A DNA stretch of 64,000 nt from Monilinia fructicola (taxonomy: Eukaryota; Ascomycota; Leotiomycetes; Helotiales; Sclerotiniaceae), in assembly GCA_008692225.1 (NCBI GenBank), contig VICG01000001.1:1104501-1168500 (forward strand), written 5' to 3'. Shown piece by piece: positions 47,166-59,665 of this stretch. The first letter of the stretch is position 1. Every line of letters starts with the position of its first letter. The position numbers and the translations under genes were made by a program. The notes under the pieces are model-generated. The model was given only the letters and a program-made list of their open reading frames with translations, was not told the DNA's origin and searched no databases.

Positions 47166-48169
47166 ATGTCTTATCCACCTACTCCTCTGCCGAATGGTAA
47201 ATTTCATCGTCCATTATGTTGCATTCTTGTTTAACGGGGAATAGGCCAAAACCTTACAGCCACTATACATAGCAGTTCATACCCCGCCATCGACTCCGCA
47301 ACCAAGTCCGACCACAGCAAACACATAGTGTTTATAACGGGTGCTTCAAAGGGGGTTGGCAGAGCGACAGCTATTTCATTTGCGAAAGCCGGAGCTGAAG
47401 GAATTGCGATTGGTGCTCGTTCAGATCTTTCTTCACTCGAGACAGAAATCCAGGAGGCAGCAAAGGCGGCAGGAAAAGTCTCCCCAAAAGTCTTGATAAT
47501 AAACCTTGACTTGCTTGATCATCAGAGTGTCAAAGATGCAGTTCTAGAGGTTGAGAAAACCTTTGGTCGACTGGACATTTTAATCAACAATGCGGGATAC
47601 TTGGCAGAGAGTCGATCAATAATTGATTCAGACCCCGACGATTGGTGGCAGACATTCGAAGTCAACATACGTGGGGTATATTGGATGACTCGTGGTTTTC
47701 TCCCATTGATGTTGAAGGGCGGACTAAAGACCATCGTCAACGTAGCTAGTACGGGAGCAAATTCGTTACGACCCGGAGCTAGCGGGTATCAAACCTCGAA
47801 GTTCGCATTACTGCGATTCACAGAATTCACGATGACAGAGTATGCAGAACAAGGAATACTGGCTTATTGTGTACACCCTGGTGCCGTCAATACAGATATG
47901 GCAAAGAAGCTGCCGGCATATCTTCATAAAGGTGAATTGTTGTTCTTATAGTCTATCAACAAAGTAAAACTTTCATCTACTAATACTTGATAATAGTCTT
48001 GAGAGATGATCCAGAAGTTGCGGGCGACTCAATGTGCTTCTTGTCACAAGAGAGGAGAGAATGGTTAGCTGGGAGGTATATAAATTGCACCTGGGATATT
48101 CCAGAGTTCTTGAGCCAAGAAAGAGACATCGTGGAAAATGATAAATTAAAGGAGAGGATGCTATTCTAG
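47166..48169 (+). CDS. Short-chain dehydrogenase/reductase
   Basis: Exons 47166-47196, 47260-47931 and 47997-48169 keep frame and give 291 residues. The small first exon (MSYPPTPLPN) supplies the only suitable start: the long frame otherwise opens without an ATG. Motifs are VFITGASKGVGRA (cofactor glycines), LDILINNAG, VNVAST with the catalytic Ser region, and YQTSK with catalytic Tyr and Lys; HPGAVNTDM follows as in classical SDRs. The Ser/Thr after the second strand rather than Asp leaves NAD versus NADP open. The C-terminal exon (LAGRYINCTWDIPEF) matches a subgroup of fungal SDRs often seen near secondary-metabolism genes. Substrate is unknown. The divergent MFS pump is its nearest neighbour. 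Confidence 0.88.
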
Positions 48170-49135
48170 ACCGAGAGATGCAATGACAAGTACTAATCAC
48201 TTGATATGAGCGTCTAACAAACATACGTCGGTGTTCTAATATCTTGGCGTCTAGAGCTACTAGGTAGATCCTCAAATCCAGTTTTATAAGATCTACCAAT
48301 AAAGCATGAATACTTATGGGCTTGACAATTGCGGAAACTAACCCGATGATGATTTTTGTGAGTTACACCCTCCACCAATCCCTCCGCAAATCTCACTAGA
48401 TTCCCCCCTCGGATGGCTGGATCCGGCAATTCGGTTGAACGTGCGGAGAAAGACTAAAAAAGGTGGGGTCGTGGGGTCGTGGGGGAGGGTCATTTACCCT
48501 ACCTAGGTAGGTAAGCTCAAGCTCCCGCGAGATCAAGAGATAGAAAGTGGACCATGAACAATCCATACTCTGTACATACGAGGTACTGGAACCACATCTA
48601 GCAAAGAAGTCGTATTCTCTGACTACATCTCTCGGAAGTGTTGGCCGATTTGGTGAGCTTCGTGATACATGTTCAGATGACATGCCATTACCCCGCTTTT
48701 GAATAGAAGTATTGGGTTTTACGAGTACCTAGTAGTCTTTTAGAAATATGACATACAAAGGTTAAACGAGGCTTTGTTATACTTCTACAGCAGAGTTATT
48801 ATTAACTGGTTGCATGATCTATCATTGCCCTGTATGAATGGTATGTAGTGCAACGCCCCCAAGAAACTACCCAGGCGGAGCATATGCGGCACTATGAATC
48901 CGGAACGGTCGTTATTTCTGGAGACACAGGTGGTGCTAGATCTCATGATTATTTAAAGACCTATGCATCTGCAATCTTGACCTGCAATCTACTTTTCATT
49001 CATTTCGTCTCTTCAATTGCATGTTCATGAGCTTTTGATCTTCCTATGCTCTTGTAGAGCTCAATCGTACCACTTTCTAAACCCATAATTTACTCTCCTC
49101 CATTAACCTTTGAAACAAAGACTGCTAAAATAGCG
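48170..49135. other. Intergenic region
   Basis: No recognised gene. TACCCTACCTAGGTAGGTAAG lies near 48496 in part (another copy of the recurring CCTAGG motif), next to a short duplicated GGGGTCGTGG near 48466-48484. The last part is the promoter of the next SDR gene. Confidence 0.45.
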
Positions 49136-50325
49136 ATGTCAACCCTCCGCAATGTCTCCAGAGCACCAACTCGATTTCTTCGTTCCTCTTCACATTCGGT
49201 CAAACGCAACTTTTCCGTCCTCCCTCGTCGATCAAGTCCGCCATCCCAAACACGCAAACCACCACCTGCACCAGAAGCCGAGGATGCAGCACTGCAAAGC
49301 GGACAATCTCCAACATTTCTCGGAACGAAAAAACGTCTACCGGAATTCAATCTCATCGATAAAGTGGTGTGCGTTTCCGGCGCTGGAAGGGGATTGGGAT
49401 TAGTACAAGCGGAGGCATTATTGGAGGCTGGTGCCAAAGGTATGCGGTGTCACACCGCCCATTACTCCATCTAAATAGAACGGTACAGACTGACCATACA
49501 TCACAGTCTATGCTCTTGACCGACTCGAGACTCCCTCCCCAGACTTCGACCGCATTGCCCAGCGCGCACGGCAGGAACTCGGGACGTCACTTTCGTATCG
49601 CCGCATCGACGTCCGAGATGTCGACTCTCTGAATTCTATAATTGAGGAAATCGCACGGAAGGAAGGCCGCATGGATGGCCTAATCGCCGCAGCGGGTATC
49701 CAGCAAGAAACGCCCGCTTTGGAATACACAGCCAAGGACGTCGATCTCATGATGAGCGTCAACGTAACAGGAGTATTCATGACGGCCCAAGCCGTCGCAA
49801 AGCAAATGGTCAAGTTCGGAAACGGGGGAAGCATCGTCCTCATTGCCAGCATGAGCGGCACCATCGCCAATCGCGTTCGTCGCCCTCCCCCCCCCCTCCT
49901 CTCCACTGCTTCATCTCTGCCTGTCTCTGCTAATGAAACCAGGGTCTCATCTGTCCCGCGTACAACGCGTCGAAATCCGCAGTCCTGCAACTGGCGCGCA
50001 ACCTGGCGAGCGAGTGGGGCGAGCACAGTATTCGCGTGAACACCATCTCGCCCGGCTACATCCTAACGGCCATGGTCGAAGATCTGTTCCGGAAATTCCC
50101 GGAGCGGAGGACGGAATGGCCCAAGCAGAATATGTTGGGGAGGCTGAGTCGGCCCGAGGAATATCGGGGTGCGGCGGTGTTCTTGATTAGCGACGCTAGC
50201 AGTTTCATGACGGGTAAGTGGGGTTGAATCCCTCGAGGTGTGTTTGCGTCCGTGGAATTAATCACTGATATCTTTTACTGTCAGGGGCCGATTTGAGGAT
50301 GGATGGGGGTCATTCTAGTTGGTAG
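49136..50325 (+). CDS. Probable mitochondrial short-chain dehydrogenase (arabinitol/sorbose-type)
   Basis: Exons 49136-49439, 49507-49874, 49943-50213 and 50285-50325 give 327 residues. The first 45 residues are rich in Arg, Ser and Thr without acidic residues (MSTLRNVSRAPTRFLRSSSH), a likely mitochondrial presequence. The SDR core starts at about 75: VVCVSGAGRGLGL (cofactor loop), YRRIDVRDVDSL, the NAG-like site changed to IAAAG, IVLIASMSG with catalytic Ser, YNASKSAV with Tyr and Lys, and NTISPGYILT. The short last exon ends in DLRMDGGHSSW, matching the usual VDGG end of classical SDRs. It resembles fungal D-arabinitol dehydrogenases and sorbose/mannitol reductases; substrate and localisation are inferred. 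The second intron has the weaker donor GTTCGT and a C9 run. Confidence 0.87.
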
Positions 50326-50984
50326 GGTTGGCTTTGGACGTGGGATTATGTGGTCTCAGCGGGGACCTGGGCGGTGGGGACGAGCGATGCGTTATGTTGT
50401 CATTGATGTGCTCTATAAGCATCACATCCCTTTTCGCGTCTGGAAATGTATGAATGATGATCGAATTAACCTTGACAATACTAATCTAGTATAATATCCA
50501 TGCTTCATTTGACTTCCCGCGCCTTTGATCATCGAACAGCTCTAGGGCTCCTCGTCTCATCGAAGGGGAAGTTTACTCCCTCGTAATTATTACAACTACC
50601 TGCTCCAAATTCGGCTGTCCTGTAATTAGGAATCCATAGCACATCAGAGTAAGTAAGGCAGGCGTGTAGATCTAGTGCGTACATATTTTGACGAGACTCA
50701 CTGGATGGGGCGGAATGGAGACTTCGGGAGAAGCACATGCAGCGAAGGCGGAGAAGGCACTTAATCGGAAGGAGGGGCAGCTTGATGACGCACCGATATA
50801 AAATCTGCGAAAGATTGGGCTAAGAGAAGTATTGCGACTGAGCGTTACGAGTAGATCGTGGAATTAATAGTATTAGAGCCATTCTCCAATTCAGGATTCT
50901 CGAGGAAGAGAATCGTATCACATATGTTCCATCTATATCTGCTGTCCCTTCTTTCCAACATCCCTCCAAACACCTGCATCGTAT
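50326..50984. other. Convergent intergenic region
   Basis: Lies between the 3' ends of the SDR and the secreted-protein gene. No coding exon is recognised in it. Confidence 0.45.
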
Positions 50985-53516
50985 TCACTCCCAAACATAG
51001 TCCCCACCCATGATGTAATCCATCCCTACACATCTCGGCTGCCACAAATCCGTCTCGTCTATTCCCCAACCGGGCCTTCCAGGATGGGCTCCTCCTGGTC
51101 TGTGATCTCCGCCCCCGGGTGGCCCACCATATCCATACCCAGGTCCATATCTATTTCGAGGCGGCGGTCGTCTCATGGGTCCCTTCCCCCCTAGCATCGG
51201 CCACATAGGGATGTAACACCTCTCGCCCACGCCGCATTTCCCCTCACAGCTAGTCCATTCACCCGCCCACCCGAGCCAGGCCATTAATTCTTCAAGGCTG
51301 TGGATCCAGCGAGTGACTTCTTTTGTATTTTGCTCCAGGGGGGGTGCGGGATGATCATTTGGGTTTGGTGGGGGTTGGTTGAATGTGGAGTTCCAGATGT
51401 TTTCGGTGGCGAACCCGATGTCGATGATTGTGTAGCAGATTTGTTCTTGGGTGTCTTCGATGGCGGATCTGAGGGTTCTTTCTTCGGAAGAGAGGGGGAT
51501 GTTGGGGGAAGAGAGGAGTCGGGTGTGATGGTAGTGGCAGCTAGAATGGGTGGTTTGGAAGAGGGGGGATTCGCGGGACCAGATTGATGGGTTTTCTTTG
51601 GGAGATGGATATTCCAGGAAGGGGAGAAGGAAGGAGTGAGTCTGATCTCGGATGGACGACAACCATTTTCTTTGCGCGGAACGGTTGGAGGGAGGGATGG
51701 AAGAATAATTTTGCAGGCTGTGGAGGAGTTGTGCTAGTGGAGATGCGTACGTTCGGATGATTTCGTTGGTCATGGATGTCCAATCGATACCGCTACAGTT
51801 CAGAGATTGACCCATTAGATTATTGAGGACTCTTTCTGAGTCCTCCTTCATAATTGCCGCTTCATCTGTGCTCACATCATCTAAAGTGTGCAATCTTCTC
51901 CTTCTCATCAAAGCATTCAAAGCGGTTGCTCTTGAACCTTCTTTGTCTAAAGCCCCCATCCAGAAACCTTCGCTTGTCAAATTTAAGGTATCCCTTTCAA
52001 TTACAGCTCGTGCCGTTGCCTGGTTCTCGAATTTGAGGGAATAGTAGCTGAGAATTCCACATGTGAGCAATTTCACCCTATTTTCGCCAAGTCCTGGCCC
52101 CTCCCCAGAAGAGCCATAATGAGTGGCAGCACTAGTAAACCAGCCCCAACCCTGACTTCGAAGAAATGGTTCCCTATGAGCATCATTTCTGAAGTTTGGT
52201 GGCAAAGCGGGATTATTTTCTGTAGGATTTTTCGTTTCTGTAGCTTTAGGTGATCGAGTTTTTGTAGATAATCGTGGCACGAATGATGTCATATCCGCTG
52301 CGGACCCTTCATGTATATCTTCCGGTTTATTTTCGGGAAGTAGAGGAGCTGTAACATTCAGGTGCTCTACTAATATCAGACTGTCACCCTCAAAGTCACA
52401 CCAAATCATCTCGAACCCAGCGTTCATTCTTACAAATCCCTCGACGCCCCAACCTCTTCCACCGAGACCCTTTTCACGCACCCAAGTGCATAAACCTCTT
52501 GCTCGATCATACTCTTGAACCAAACCTGGTCCGAAGTGTCCATTGGGATCCGGGCCAGTTACATTACCGTAGATGTGGAGCATTTGAGTATCCATCCGAC
52601 CTGATCCCATTAGTGTAGCGGATTCTCCGTCAAAATAAACGCATTTAACTGTGCGTGTAGTTTGAAATGTGAGGAGATGAGAAGTCCTGGTGGAACCCAT
52701 AATCCCGTAGGCCATTTCACTGCAGTGTGATTAGCACATCTTCCATGCAATAGCCTTCTATTCATTACAGAATCTGCCAAGTGCGTATGTAGATGGCAAT
52801 TTCAAGAATAGTTTCAAGTCTCCTCTGAGAGGGAAATCCAATGTAGGCAGGTCATTTCCCAACATAGGTATTGTAAGATTAAGAAATGAGTACGGACCGT
52901 GAGGATCACTTCATCGGGTACTTGCAAAGCCCTTGAGCTGGGAAGTCTAGCAGTCTATCCAGTAGAACATTGTCCTTCTGGAATCTCCACACCTAGCCCC
53001 TTTTACATTTTTACATTTATCCATCAGAAGCTGCACTCACAGGGAATTTTCTGGCGTTTCTGAGAGTATGCATACCTCACAGCGAGCTGATAAACTTTGT
53101 TACGTTATAGTTTTCGGCTACGAAGCCAAAGGATGTTTGATATTGAGAACATCATCCTCTAAGAAAGATAGAAGATTACAATATACTCACATGTCGAAAG
53201 ATACCCATTCTGGGCTTTCAGGCAAAGAGTTTCCATCTCTCCTGCCATGGTATACTTTCGTGAGAGGTGGTATCTCACAAGGAACAATGTTATGCCCACT
53301 TGGAAAGAATGTATTTGGCCATTGTTGTAGAAGTCCATTGACCGAGGCAAAATAATGAGGTGCCGATGAAGAGAAGTTAAGTTTCCGTTCTGAGTTATGA
53401 GTCTTGGGTGTATCTGAAGACGTAAACAGAGGGTATTGATATTCAGGGGACGCAGTTGCAGACGAGTAATGCAGAATAGATATACCACAAAGCACAATGT
53501 GAAGTAGGAAAGTCAT
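50985..53516 (-). CDS. Conserved secreted protein of unknown function
   Basis: Exons 53516-53191 and 52719-50985 on the minus strand give 686 residues. Exon 1 begins with a signal peptide (MTFLLHIVLCGISILHYSSA). The join at FD|IEMAYGIMG keeps frame with a CTGCAG acceptor and a GTGAGT donor. The mature protein has several Asn-X-Ser/Thr sites, CVYFDG and WCDFEG phrases, a small Cys-rich spot near the C-terminus (CEGKCGVGERC), a Pro/Gly/Arg/Tyr-rich stretch (PPPRNRYGPGYGYGGPPGG) and a closing WQPRCVGMDY. This overall design recurs in filamentous fungi as a conserved hypothetical extracellular protein; I know of no established activity. The 471-nt intron is far longer than the others here and could contain an alternative exon. 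Confidence 0.8.
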
Positions 53517-55572
53517 GATATTCGAAACGGTAAAATATGAGTCTTAATCATGCATGTTGCAAAGGAAAGAAAATGTTTATCGGGAGGGAATTGATTGATG
53601 AAGATATGACCAGGCTGCGTAAGCACGTGGACATTTGAAGCTTTACTGTAAATCGATTCAAGATATGTGACATGTGTACAGAGTCTTCGTCCGAACTGGA
53701 CTGGGGGCTTTCAGCTTGCATGGAATATGCAATGCCTGCTCGGTGTAGTCTATGGGGTTAACATTGGCAGATTTGTCAGATTGAACAGACACGGGTCACG
53801 TGGGTGGGTGGCTTGCATGCATGGATTTGGGGTCTGGTTTGAGGTGCGTACGCAGTACTCTGGTAGCGTGGGTTTTTGGAGGATGTTTGGTTGTTTTGGT
53901 GAAGATGATTTATTGAAGGGGAGAGGCTTTTGTTGGTTGAGATTGGAATTGCTGAGACTTGATGTTGGAACGCCGACTGGTGCTAATTAACGTTGGATTG
54001 TTCATTGGAGAATGAGAATATCTTCTGATGCTGACCTCGAAGGACAGACTCCTGTACTGATCTTTGGACTAAATCATATTAATGATGTGTGATATAATTG
54101 GGCTGCATATCAAATTGCATCTTCTCGGAGAATGGCGCTGCAGAAGAGGGTGCTCCTTCTGACTCTTCGGGACTTGCATCTTTGTTCTTACGATTGTTGG
54201 TGTTTTTCTGCGGTGGAGTTGGCTTCGTCTTCCTTACATTCGATATCCTTTTCTAGTGGCTTTGGCATATGAACTTTTGTGTTCTTTTCGCCCTCTCCAT
54301 CTTGTAACTTGTAAGAATGGCTCGACTGCTTTTCCGTGCCGCCGTACGAATAGCTCTCCCTTTCGGTGGGTTGTGGTGAAGTGTCTCGACTTGGAGGACC
54401 CGGATCTTATGCGTACTCTGGGAGCGGTATTCTCACTGGCGCGAATTGATCGGAAAACACGAGGGTAGAGGAAGACAAGGCAACCCGTAGACGTGATTGC
54501 CTCGTTGTGGTTGTGGTTACAAATTCATGGAGACACTTCATGGAAACTTGGATGGCACAAACAGAGTATCTATCCATGGAGCTCTCCAAACTCCAGCCCG
54601 CGTGCAGCCTTGTTTGACGAGGCTATCTAGTACCGTAGATTATATACAAAGTGCACGGACCTCGTCCTGTCTTTTAGAAGCGGCAACCCATTTCGTTGCG
54701 GCAACTTCTTACCAATGCTGTTCAACCTACTCGAGTAGAATCTCATTCTTGCCCAGGGTCAAAGAAAATGCCATGGAGAGTTAAACCTCACTCAATATCA
54801 TGATTCATCAAGTATGCGATTGCCGGGTGAATTTGCGTAGAGTGTCTTGGTCCAAGTCTAGCAGTGTCTCTCCAAACGACACGATGCTATGTAGATCCAT
54901 GCTCACTCTACCCGTAACATAGCAGCTATTGACTGGGCAGTCCCAGCATTAGCTTTGTATCTGCAGCGGGTGAGCCTCCCGGCGGCCCAGCTTGCGGGTT
55001 GTCAAAAATGATGGTGCGTGCAAAACGACTCCTGGTGGTAGATAATTGCAGGCGCGCCCAGGAGATCTTGCTCTTTCAATTACTATCGGCATGGTTTATC
55101 TTTCATGCACAAATTTGATTCTTGATTCTTTTCCGAACATTTCCACTTCTTGTCGATACATTCGCAGTGCCCGATTCATTAGTCTTGCCAGGACAATGGT
55201 TTGATCTATGCACCTCTGTTCGAAAATAATCCCAAGTACTTCCAAGCTGTGTAATGAAGGGCCCTCGTCTCATACCTCGGAGCTTTAGGCAAACATTCAT
55301 TGACTTCAATTCCATGACCGGTGATTTAGCAGTATCAAGCAACGCATATATGGCCAGGCTCACTACAAGAATGGGCAAACTAATATTGTTCTTGCCTTGT
55401 AATGTACACAGTTGGCCAACAAGCTCTTGAAACTTTTAGAATATTTGGGTGTTATAGCAAGACGTCAGATCTGGAAGTACTCCTGTCAAGTGGTAATGGC
55501 AAGGCAATAGGTCTCAATCTTTGGTTAGACGCCGATGTAAAGATTCCTTTTGTGGTTTTTGACGCCTCTACT
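53517..55572. other. Gene-poor region
   Basis: About 2 kb upstream of the secreted-protein gene. Short frames on both strands (for example 54256-54468 + and 55103-55378 -) show no domain and no consistent splicing partner. Confidence 0.4.
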
Positions 55573-58500
55573 TCACATCCATGAATGGTGCATAATTCCA
55601 TCATCTTTCCCAATCAAAAGTACCACCCAAGCATCCATCTGTTCAGCCGCTGTAGGCTCTTCTTCCCAAATTTGTGCTGTGCTGGGAGAATCTGATCCTG
55701 CAATTCGGGGTGATATTTGAATGCCGTTGCTGGATGATTCTGCCTTGTCGGGAAACCCGTTGCAATCTTTTAATTCAGTCTCGAGGAAGTCTATGATCGG
55801 GTCCACTGCCTTTGGGCTGAAAATCTCGAACGCTAAACCTACTCCCAATGAAATTATTACGAGGCCTATATTCCAAATGTCAGCAAAGAACCAAGTTCTT
55901 TTCTTTTCGATATGTGAATGTTTTCCACCAGCACATACCAAGAGCAATTGGGCCACAAAATGAAGCCAATGCAGCAACTTTGAATACACTAGCAGTAATT
56001 AAAACACCTGTTGTGACGACGTGAAGCACGGACATCACGAATCTGAACTGTGCGTAGACACGAAAGTATTCATGACCAGGTGTCTGGGCTTTCATAGCCT
56101 CTTTCATATCCGAGAAGGCATGCACCGCCTCAAGTACACATCCAATGAAGCCTACATCTCAGATTAGTCTCTCTACAAGCCATGCAAGAAGAAAGGGAAA
56201 GACGAAGAGAAGAAAGAGCAAACTGGAAACAAGTATTAAAAGGAAAAAGCTATTCTGGAACAATTCTTACAAAAAGTAGCAACTACCCCTGCCACACTTA
56301 CGCGTCCTAGTGCAGCGCCAATGGACCTGAGCTTGTTAGTTTCTGGTGTTTGCTACTTGTTCGTAGAATGGAAGGAAGAAATGGGCAGGGTGGCGTGGAG
56401 GATACCTTTTGACGATGTTGCCAGTGGCAAGGTTCTTGCTAAATGAATGAATTGATTGCATGAAAACTCGACCCTGGGCCCAATATTGCAATATCTTTCT
56501 CCCAACCCAGGGAACAACCTTGGCGCTCAAGCTGATGGCCTCTGCAGTCGCGAATGCTATGTCACAACCTTTTTCTATTGCATCTGAGTGACTGGATCCC
56601 ATCATCACTAAGTTAATGATCGCAGCACAATGGAAAAACAATGTCGCACAATTTTTTCCCAATTTTTTAGCCTTTTGCCCCCACTTTTTTAACGCTGTCG
56701 TTTGCTCAAGAGACGTGTTAGAGGGCGGGGCAACGGAAGGAGTTGAAGGATGCAGCTCCATCTCAAAGTTCTCAACTTCTGAAAACCTGATTAGCTGCCC
56801 AACAGTAAGGTTTGACTTAGCAGCGAAGGGATTTCTCAAGTTCCAATACACTTCAGCGCGGGTCGCAAACAAAAGGTGAAGCTCGACCGCACTGAGCTTA
56901 ATATCGCTGCACACTGTTTCAAAGGCTTCATGAAAAGCTTCTGATCGATTCTTCATCTTTTCTCTTAGTTTCTCGGTATCTGCGGTTGCACGAAACTTCT
57001 CGAACTGTGGACTATCTGTAAGTATGTGTGAGAGAATGTGGACGAGGACACACTGACCTTGGCGAGTCATTCCTTCATATCATCATTCCAAATCTGAGCT
57101 TCCGTCAAAGCCAGGACGCTGTTCGATTTCAGTTGCGCATAGACTGGCTCCATATCCAATTCAACGCCCTTTTCAGCAGCACACGTCTTCAACATCATGA
57201 GATTTTGAGTCCAGACTTGAACTTGGATCTTGCTTTCATAGGATGCATCAGTAGTGGTACTGGTAGCAGCCACTCTGAACCTCTCCATGGTATCGTCCTT
57301 CATGATGTGTTCAGATAGCACAGTGAACCAATACTTAGGTTGCTTTAAAAATCTGTTCCACTGCGGACGGAGAGCCTTGTATCCTTCTGTGTAGGTAGAG
57401 GATACAACATTGAGGTATTGCCCTCGAAGTTTCTTGATTTCCTTTGCGCGTGTCTTACGATCCCAGCCATAGTCTGCAGCAGGATCATGTGTCTGATCTG
57501 CTCCCTCTTCGTCGTGCATCAACATCTCTAAGAATTTCACAAATTTTGGTTGGATGCGTGCTCGGATTTCCTTATCAAATTCTGGCACGGCCTTGATTCC
57601 TTCGGCCAAATCATGGATCCCTGCAAGGCGGAGAAAGTCACGATTCTCATGTAGAATCTTCTCTTCTTCCTTCCTCAAGGGGAGCAAATCTGGAACAAGG
57701 TTTTTTTTGGTTTTATCATCGAGAGCATTCGCCATCAACTATGGTTGTTGTCAGTCAAGCGGTATTGAAATAAAACAAACAAAAAAGTAGAGCGCAAATT
57801 ACCTTTTGCATTATCTTATTACCCTCTATGCGAGCCATATCTTTCGAAACCGTCTCCTGTGTTCCATCTTGGGATGTCTGAATAGAGGACGTGAACGGAG
57901 ACAACATCTTAAGTTCTGTAAATTCGCCATCAAGGTTTTCTGGCTTTTCAAGCTCTATTTGTTGTTGCTGATCGAATCGATCCTCCGTCGCGATGCGGCT
58001 GCCTGTCCATTCATATATAACATCATCAGCTGTAGTAAGTGTTCCTGTGAATTCCGCATCTTCTGTTTCGTAATTGGTGGAAGTGATGTCGAAGGACCAG
58101 GTATACTGAGAATCGTTGTGTTTTTGGTAACGTCGAGGATGGATGCTTGTGCATCTCGTTGATGCCGAGATGTCGACCTCCACAGGCTTGTCTGCACTGT
58201 TGATAGTTGATTTTTGTGGCTCATAGAAGACCTGCAAATCATCAGCTGTTGGTGTTGCGTTGAACGGAACTTCTTTTACCTTTAATGCAGGGCCCTCTAT
58301 TCCTACCCCGACATTACCAATTTTCAAAGTCCCAAAACTTTGGAAAGGCTTGTTTGAGTCTTTTTGTCTTGCCGTCGTGGAAAACACAGCGACCTCATAC
58401 TCGACTTTGGCATCTTTCAAGAATTTCGGCCTATGTGGCAGTTGTTGGTTCAAAATCAGCCATTCTCTGTGCTGTGGAGCGGGGAGGGGAAGAATGCAAG

Positions 58501-58675
58501 TTGAAACACAGCTGACTCACTCTTTGCTGAGGGACGCAATCCAACTCTGTAGATGTTCTCCCTCGCCATTCTCAATATTAGCCTCTTGGCGAGCTTGATT
58601 AAGTTTGAGTCTTGTTTCGTTTAGGTCTCTGGTATCCTTAACCCCCGCAAGCCTCCGGATCTCTTGTATGTCCAT
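55573..58675 (-). CDS. Large unassigned protein: beta-rich N-part, helical middle, hydrophobic C-part; one frame break
   Basis: Seven exons on the minus strand can be followed: 58675-58521, 58466-57803, 57738-57058, 57015-56406, 56326-56271, 56151-55939 and 55865-55573, about 890 residues. Residues 1-50 are helical and charged; about 55-270 are rich in beta-prone residues (YTWSFDITSTNYETEDAEFT); about 275-500 are helical with many Lys/Glu. After about residue 700 hydrophobic segments appear (SVLHVVTTGVLITASVFKVA, then GLVIISLGVGLAFEIF), followed by a polar tail ending EEEPTAAEQMDAW. In exon 3 the frame ends at TGA 57069-57067; the next frame begins at an overlapping ATG (57070). One additional base there would join both halves, and every other junction fits. 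The family is not recognised. A membrane-inserting effector or incompatibility-type protein is a guess from the layout. Confidence 0.55.
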
Positions 58676-59092
58676 GAAAGTGCACTTGAGGGTCTGATAT
58701 GACTTTCAATCGGAAGTGAAGAAGAATCAAGAGGGAGGAGAGAAAATTGTTATTCTGGAGGGTGTTTGGAGTTCACTTGATTTACCTTCCTGCAGCTTGG
58801 TGGTATATATTCTCCCGTCATGACTTCAATGTAAGAGAAAAATCATGTCAGCTTCCAAAATATGGGTCAGAAAAGTGACTATGGAGGCCAAGAGCCACGG
58901 GACAGCGGAAATGGTGGCCGAAGTCTAAGATTACCAACCAGGGTAGTATCACGATGTGAGACACAGCTGTTCAAGTATACAACGTGCACTTGCTGCCTGA
59001 TAAATGCTCAGACGATGGGTAGAAAAATCCTTGTATTTGATTCCTAGATATCCCTCAGAAGCTATTCAATCCAAACACGTTCCTTAGATTGA
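58676..59092. other. Intergenic region
   Basis: About 400 bases upstream of the large unassigned gene, likely its promoter. A plus-strand frame at 58862-59047 is short and unremarkable. Confidence 0.4.
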
Positions 59093-59665
59093 TTACAAAA
59101 TCAACATGGTCTGTCGACGCATTATTAAAACTGAACAGAAACAAAAGAGAGCTCAAGAAAGGAGATACAATGGCAGAGCCGAAGGAGCATCGCGGGTTCT
59201 TACTCACCCATGTGAGCAGTTTCTCCCACGCTTGGTGAGACAGAGAGGAGAAGCGCAGAAGTGTCTCCTTGGCCATCATCCGACAAACAAATATTTTGCC
59301 ATTTTGGGCGCATAGGGTGTCGTAACAAGGAGATCTCAATTCTGTGCGTTTGCCCGTTGATAGTCGTGCTGTAAACAATTTTAGTGTCGACTTGTCGGAC
59401 TCCTGTTCGCGAATCATACGTCATCAGCCCCATCACCAACACGCACAGTCCACTTGCTCGTGTATGGGCCGCAAAGACAGGGTGGGTTCGAACCTTCCCA
59501 CAATAATCGATACTCTCTGCTACGCGATTCGGGTAGTACCGTGAGATCGGGTGTTTGTGCCGGATCCCAATTCCCCGCTGCAGTGGCGAACTCGCTTCGT
59601 TGGAGGGGTGTCTTCAGAGCATTCCAAATGTTAAAGGAAACGAACCCTTTCGATAGCCCGGGCAT
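59093..59665 (-). CDS. Small beta-rich protein, unassigned, with an apparent frame break
   Basis: The minus-strand frame from 59665 starts MPGLSKGFVSFNIWNALKTP and alternates hydrophobic and polar residues throughout, as in beta-sandwich proteins. It ends at a stop near 59415 directly after VRVGDGADD. The adjacent frame, from about 59420 to 59208, continues in the same style (TKIVYSTTINGQTHRIEISL), so one surplus base near 59418-59422 would explain the break. A 44-nt intron with donor GTGCGT is an alternative but leads to a less natural protein. A last short exon, 59130-59093, fits a GTGAGT donor at 59207. Total about 164 residues without signal peptide. The size and strand pattern resemble fungal cytolysin- or lectin-type beta-sandwiches, but no family motif was confirmed. 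Confidence 0.45.

Noticed and set aside
49508..50026. 172-residue minus-strand frame across the second SDR
   Set aside because: Antisense shadow of SDR exons and intron; + strand motifs are decisive.
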